Of a stretch of DNA of 64,000 nucleotides, positions 60,371 through 64,000 are shown in pieces. The stretch is from Paraburkholderia metrosideri (lineage in GTDB: Bacteria > Pseudomonadota > Gammaproteobacteria > Burkholderiales > Burkholderiaceae). The translations under genes and the position numbers were made by a program. Location: contig NZ_CAJHCP010000007.1 in NCBI RefSeq assembly GCF_904848625.1, forward strand, positions 372,001 through 436,000, given 5' to 3'. Each line of letters starts with the position of its first letter. The first letter of the stretch is position 1. Under the pieces are notes generated by a model. It saw only the letters and a program-made list of their open reading frames with translations, was not told the DNA's origin and did no database searches.

Positions 60371-60802
60371 ATGAAAATCGGCGAATTGGCGAAAATCGCC
60401 CATTGCACGACTGAAACCATCCGTTTCTACGAAAAAGAGGGCCTGTTGGCCGAAGCGGAGCGTACCGAGGCCAATTACCGCAGTTACACGGCGAAGCACG
60501 TCGAAAGACTGCGTTTTATCCGCAATTGCCGAGCGCTCGACATGACCCATGACGAAATCCGCGCTCTGCTGCGTCTGACGGATGCACCGGCCAACGGCTG
60601 CGGCGGCATCAATGCGCTGATCGAAGAGCACATTGCACACGTCGACACCCGCATCAACGAACTAAAGCAGCTGAAAGTGCAGCTCACCACGCTGCGTGAG
60701 CAATGCCACGGCGAACAGAGCGTCGAGGACTGCGGCATCGTGCACGGTCTGACCGACATGGATGTCGCCGTGCCGCGTGCGCGGCATACGCATCTGGGTT
60801 GA
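60371..60802 (+). CDS. cadR: Cd(II)/Pb(II)-responsive MerR-family regulator CadR
   Basis: A 143-residue MerR-type metal sensor. The winged helix-turn-helix covers residues 1 to about 70 (MKIGELAKIAHCTTETIRFY), followed by a dimerisation helix. Cys77, Cys112 and Cys121 match the metal-site pattern of CadR/PbrR; His139 and His141 near the tail may add a second site. The start is at MKIGELAK, with GGGAGGG upstream. It is divergent from cadA and shares the operator. Confidence 0.93.
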   Translation: MKIGELAKIAHCTTETIRFYEKEGLLAEAERTEANYRSYTAKHVERLRFIRNCRALDMTHDEIRALLRLTDAPANGCGGINALIEEHIAHVDTRINELKQLKVQLTTLREQCHGEQSVEDCGIVHGLTDMDVAVPRARHTHLG

Positions 60803-60900
60803 AACGCTTTCCGCAGCCTGCAGCCGTAACTGAATTTCTGGCCGAGGCCGCGCATGGCCGGCCCGCCCAATCAACTATCGAATCCAGCTGGAGAATCAAC

Positions 60901-61101
60901 GTGTTTACCTGTAGAAATCAGTCCTGCGACGCGCAGTGGGCGCTGTCGGACGTCGTCATCAAGAACGAAGGACAAGGGCTTCTGTTCCGTTGCCCGATGT
61001 GCGGCGCACGCAACTACGTCGAGCGTTTCGAAGGGGACGACGGCACGGTGCTGTACGAACAGCTTGATGGCCGTCCCGCCGACGGCCCGATGGCCGAATA
61101 A
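60901..61101 (+). CDS. small zinc-ribbon protein
   Basis: A 66-residue protein with a CRNQSCD...CPMCGARN zinc ribbon and an acidic tail (DGRPADGPMAE). It starts at GTG with GGAGAA upstream (VFTCRNQSC). It lies 98 bp after cadR and 51 bp before dbpA. It may bind nucleic acid or act as a metallochaperone; I do not recognise a named family. Confidence 0.65.
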   Translation: MFTCRNQSCDAQWALSDVVIKNEGQGLLFRCPMCGARNYVERFEGDDGTVLYEQLDGRPADGPMAE

Positions 61102-61152
61102 TCTGAAGCCTTCAGCCGGCTCAGCCGCCCTAGCCCCTATCGAGCCCATCCT

Positions 61153-62556
61153 ATGAACAGTCCCACCTCCGCTGGCGCGCCGTTTAGCGACTTATCGCTG
61201 CCGCCAGCGACCCTCGCGAACCTGTCGCAACTCGGCTATGTCGAGATGACGCCGATTCAGGCCGCGAGCCTGCCCATCGCGCTCGCCGGCCACGATCTGA
61301 TCGCGCAGGCGAAAACCGGCAGCGGCAAGACCGCAGCGTTTTCGCTGGCGCTGCTCGCGCGCCTCGACGTACGCAACTTCGCCGTTCAGGCGATGGTGCT
61401 GTGCCCGACGCGCGAACTCGCCGATCAGGTCACGCAGGAAATCCGCCGCCTTGCGCGCGCGGAAGAAAACATCAAGGTGCTGACGCTGTGCGGCGGCACG
61501 CCGATGCGTCCGCAAACCGCAAGCCTCGAACACGGCGCGCACATCGTGGTCGGCACGCCGGGCCGCATCATGGATCACCTCGAGCGCGGCAGCCTGCCAT
61601 TGCAGTCGCTGAACACGCTGGTGCTCGACGAAGCCGACCGCATGCTCGACATGGGTTTCTTCGACGACATCGCGACAGTGGTCAAGCAATGCCCGAAAGA
61701 ACGGCAGACGTTGCTGTTTTCGGCGACGTACCCGGAAGGAATCGTCAAACTGAGCCAGCAATTCCTGCGCAATCCGAAGGAAGTGAAGCTCGCCGAACGG
61801 CACGACAACACCAAGATCCGTCAGCGCTTTTATGAAGTGGCCGAAGATGGCCGACTGCATGCGGTTGGCTTGCTGCTGAATCATTATCGTCCGGTGAGCA
61901 CGCTCGCGTTCTGCAACACCAAGCAGCAATGCCGCGATCTGCTCGACGTGCTGCGCGCGCAGGGTTTTCATGCGCTTGCGCTGCATGGCGAACTCGATCA
62001 GCGTGAACGCGATCAGGTCCTGATCCAGTTTGCAAATCGTAGTTGCTCGGTGCTGGTGGCGACCGATGTCGCCGCGCGCGGTCTCGACATCGCGCAACTC
62101 GAAGCCGTGATCAACGTCGACGTGACGCCGGATCCGGAAGTGCACGTGCACCGTATCGGCCGCACGGGTCGCGCGGATCAGGAAGGTTGGGCACTGAGCC
62201 TCGCGAGCATGAACGAGATGGGCCGGGTCGGCAGTCTCGAACAGGCGCAAAAGCGCGAAGTCGAATGGCACAAGCTGTCCGAACTGACCGCTGCGAGCAA
62301 CGAACGCCTGCTGCCGCCAATGGAAACGCTGCAGATTCTCGGCGGCCGTAAGGAAAAAATCCGTCCCGGTGACGTGCTCGGCGCACTGACCGGCGAAGCG
62401 GGCTTCGCCGGTTCGCAGATCGGCAAGATCAACGTGACCGAAATGTCGACCTACGTGGCGGTGGAGCGCAGCATCGCGCGCGACGCGCTGCGCAAGCTCA
62501 GCGCTGGCAAGGTGAAGGGCAAAAAGGTCAAAGTCCGCCTGATGGACGACGCCTGA
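61153..62556 (+). CDS. dbpA: ATP-dependent RNA helicase DbpA
   Basis: DEAD-box helicase of 467 residues that acts on the hairpin-92 region of 23S rRNA during large-subunit assembly. It shows the Q motif (MTPIQAASLPIAL), AKTGSGKT, LDEADRMLDMGF, SATYPEG, VATDVAARGLDIAQ and HRIGRTGR. The C-terminal RNA-binding domain (KIRPGDVLGALTGEAGFAGS, ...SKLSAGKVKGKKVKVRLM-type end) separates it from other DEAD-box proteins. Confidence 0.93.
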   Translation: MNSPTSAGAPFSDLSLPPATLANLSQLGYVEMTPIQAASLPIALAGHDLIAQAKTGSGKTAAFSLALLARLDVRNFAVQAMVLCPTRELADQVTQEIRRLARAEENIKVLTLCGGTPMRPQTASLEHGAHIVVGTPGRIMDHLERGSLPLQSLNTLVLDEADRMLDMGFFDDIATVVKQCPKERQTLLFSATYPEGIVKLSQQFLRNPKEVKLAERHDNTKIRQRFYEVAEDGRLHAVGLLLNHYRPVSTLAFCNTKQQCRDLLDVLRAQGFHALALHGELDQRERDQVLIQFANRSCSVLVATDVAARGLDIAQLEAVINVDVTPDPEVHVHRIGRTGRADQEGWALSLASMNEMGRVGSLEQAQKREVEWHKLSELTAASNERLLPPMETLQILGGRKEKIRPGDVLGALTGEAGFAGSQIGKINVTEMSTYVAVERSIARDALRKLSAGKVKGKKVKVRLMDDA

Positions 62557-62579
62557 CACTTGACGCTTGACGCATGACA

Positions 62580-62608
62580 GGGGCGGCTGCATCCACGCAG
62601 CCGTCCCT
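62580..62608 (+). terminator. hairpin after dbpA, possible terminator
   Basis: GGGGCGGCTGC / GCAGCCGTCCC with a six-base loop pairs along ten of eleven positions. It lies 24 bp after the dbpA stop. It has no clear T-run (only CTTC), so termination may be weak or Rho-assisted. Confidence 0.5.
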
Positions 62609-62880
62609 TCAGGCAGACGCACGCATCACATTACGTCATACCTCCGCTGTTCGCCGCGTGTGTCACGCGAGTCGCTTTCCTCCCCGCAAGCCCCGATCCC
62701 ACCTGTATTGCCCGCAACCGAACGGGGTCGCGCGAGCCATGACATAAACGCATGCCGCGCATGACAAAGTTTCGATTGTGAGCGTTCTTTGGCTGATGCC
62801 TAATCACCTCACCGGGATGGATTGCCGCGTAGTCGGCCGTCCGCGAGTCCCCTGCCGGATGGAGAAAGGGAGAAAGCCTT
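62609..62880 (+). other. leader before the aminotransferase gene
   Basis: About 270 bases without a gene. Two similar segments, CCGGGATGGA near 62813 and GCCGGATGGA near 62854, flank a GC-rich stretch that can pair with itself (GGCCGTCC...). I compared it by eye with SAM- and SAH-riboswitch patterns, as the next gene may act on methionine, and found no convincing match. The GGGAGAAAGCC ribosome site is at its end. Confidence 0.35.
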
Positions 62881-64000
62881 ATGCAGAGCGCCACGCAAGC
62901 CCGCTCGAAACTGCCTGATGTAGGCACGACGATTTTTACCGTGATCGGTCAACTGGCCGCACAACACGATGCGCTGAACCTGTCGCAAGGCGCGCCGAAT
63001 TTTGCGCCGGACACGAAACTGGTCGAGGGCGTCGCTCAGGCCATGCGCGCGGGTCACAATCAGTATTCGCCGATGGCCGGCATCTCCGCGCTGCGCGAAG
63101 CGCTCGCCGAGAAAGTCGAAACGCTCTACGGCGTGCGCTACGACCCGGAGAGTGAAGTGACCGTGATCGCCAGCGCGAGCGAAGGGCTGTATTCGACAAT
63201 CAGCGCGTTGGTGCACCCCGGCGATGAAGTGATCTACTTCGAACCTTCGTTCGACAGCTATGCTCCGATCGTCCGTTTGCAGAGCGCGACGCCGGTGGCG
63301 ATCAAACTCTCGTTGGACGATTTTCGCGTGAACTGGGACGAGGTCGCCGCCGCGATCACACCGAAGACGCGGATGATCATCATCAACACGCCGCACAATC
63401 CGACCGCGACGGTATTCAGCGAAGACGACATCGCGCGATTGAAAGCGATCACGCGTAATACCGATATCGTGATTCTCGCCGACGAGGTCTACGAACACGT
63501 CGTATTCGACGGCGCGAAGCATCAGAGCATGGCGTGCCACCCGGAGCTCGCGGAACGCAGTGTGATCGTGTCGTCGTTCGGCAAGTCTTATCACGTGACG
63601 GGCTGGCGTGTCGGTTATTGCCTCGCGCCTGCTGCATTGATGGACGAGATTCGCAAAGTTCATCAGTTCATGGTGTTTTCCGCCGATACCCCGATGCAGT
63701 ACGCGTTCGTCGACGCATTGGCCAATCGCGAAAGTTATCTCGGCCTCTCCGCTTTCTATCAGCAGAAACGCGATCTGCTTGCGCATGCGTTGCGCGAGTC
63801 GCGTTTCGAGCTATTGCCGAGCGAAGGCAGCTTCTTCATGCTCGCGCGTTTTCGCGGCTTCTCTGACGAGAGCGATAGCGATTTCGTGTTGCGTCTGATC
63901 CGCGATGCGCGCGTTGCGACGATCCCGTTGTCGGCGTTTTACAGCGACGGCACGGATTCCGGTTTGATCCGCCTCAGCTTCTCGAAAGACGACGCGACGT
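62881..64000 (+). CDS. PLP-dependent aminotransferase, methionine-type (partial)
   Basis: Class I/II aminotransferase, 373 residues visible, cut by the window edge near its C-terminus. Family features: LNLSQGAPNFAPDTKLVEGV, NQYSPMAGISALREALAEKV, the PLP tyrosine/asparagine region INTPHNPTATVF, DEVYEHVVFDG and the Schiff-base lysine in SSFGKSYHVTGWRVGY. The closest pattern is the YbdL/kynurenine-oxoglutarate-like methionine aminotransferase group. Confidence 0.85.
   Translation, partial: MQSATQARSKLPDVGTTIFTVIGQLAAQHDALNLSQGAPNFAPDTKLVEGVAQAMRAGHNQYSPMAGISALREALAEKVETLYGVRYDPESEVTVIASASEGLYSTISALVHPGDEVIYFEPSFDSYAPIVRLQSATPVAIKLSLDDFRVNWDEVAAAITPKTRMIIINTPHNPTATVFSEDDIARLKAITRNTDIVILADEVYEHVVFDGAKHQSMACHPELAERSVIVSSFGKSYHVTGWRVGYCLAPAALMDEIRKVHQFMVFSADTPMQYAFVDALANRESYLGLSAFYQQKRDLLAHALRESRFELLPSEGSFFMLARFRGFSDESDSDFVLRLIRDARVATIPLSAFYSDGTDSGLIRLSFSKDDAT

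Noticed and set aside
61192..62622. 476-codon minus ORF over dbpA
   Set aside because: Antisense shadow; helicase motifs are in the plus frame.
62609..62880. Riboswitch before the aminotransferase gene
   Set aside because: No recognisable SAM, SAH or other riboswitch core; only weak short pairing.
1..64000. tRNA, rRNA or CRISPR array
   Set aside because: No cloverleaf-like segments, rRNA signatures or regularly spaced repeats seen on either strand. A dedicated tRNA scan could still find one I missed.

Overview
The window is GC-rich proteobacterial chromosome, most consistent with Burkholderia sensu lato (probably Paraburkholderia). The block mnmE-yidC-yidD-rnpA-rpmH reads leftward and dnaA-dnaN-gyrB reads rightward, the classic origin-proximal order. 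The Wsp cluster, the long GyrB and the orphan VgrG/Rhs islands fit the same group. I saw no rRNA, tRNA or CRISPR array.

Layout. (1) 1-5.6 kb, minus strand: the 5' part of a Wsp surface-sensing operon (wspA-B-C-D-E; wspE runs off the left edge). (2) 5.9-10.4 kb: small envelope proteins, a tyrosine recombinase without its catalytic tyrosine beside the 3' end of mnmE, and a repressor-like HTH protein. (3) 10.5-19 kb: the dnaA-region housekeeping genes. (4) 19.1-49.1 kb: a 30-kb accessory island of type VI secretion (T6SS) cargo with no T6SS structural genes. Its right-reading arm holds vgrG1 (frameshifted), rhs with immunity, three related PAAR genes (one frameshifted), then vgrG2, a predicted pore-forming effector and a membrane immunity protein. 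Its left-reading arm holds vgrG3 (frameshifted and truncated), an effector remnant, a SUMF1-fold protein, a DUF3592 protein, PAAR, DUF4123 adaptor, a small protein, a Tox-REase-5 toxin and two tandem Imm52 immunity genes. Between the arms lies a graveyard: a PAAR with one in-frame TGA, a PAAR C-terminal scrap, a ParB/RepB-like fragment and an intact MazG-like gene. (5) 49.1-49.6 kb: non-coding DNA with three DnaA-box-like sites next to an AT-rich stretch. (6) 49.6-57.8 kb: ethanolamine use (eat, eutB, eutC, an acetaldehyde dehydrogenase with its DUF779 partner and two AraC-type regulators) without microcompartment genes. (7) 57.8-64 kb: a cadmium/zinc/lead efflux ATPase with divergent cadR, a zinc-ribbon protein, dbpA and a PLP aminotransferase cut by the right edge.

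How the genes work together. VgrG and PAAR form the tip of the T6SS spike. Each vgrG/PAAR group is followed by its cargo, adaptor and immunity genes, so the island is an arsenal loaded by a T6SS encoded elsewhere. The two arms share a VgrG body but differ in the VgrG C-terminus and the cargo behind it. In the ethanolamine module Eat imports the substrate, EutBC (B12-dependent) makes acetaldehyde and the dehydrogenase makes acetate; a sigma-54-type site precedes the dehydrogenase.

The most notable novelty candidates are the unassigned Rhs C-terminal toxin with its overlapping small partner, the predicted pore-former/immunity pair, the vgrG3-effector deletion junction, and the concentration of single-base disruptions in the island while the housekeeping genes are intact.
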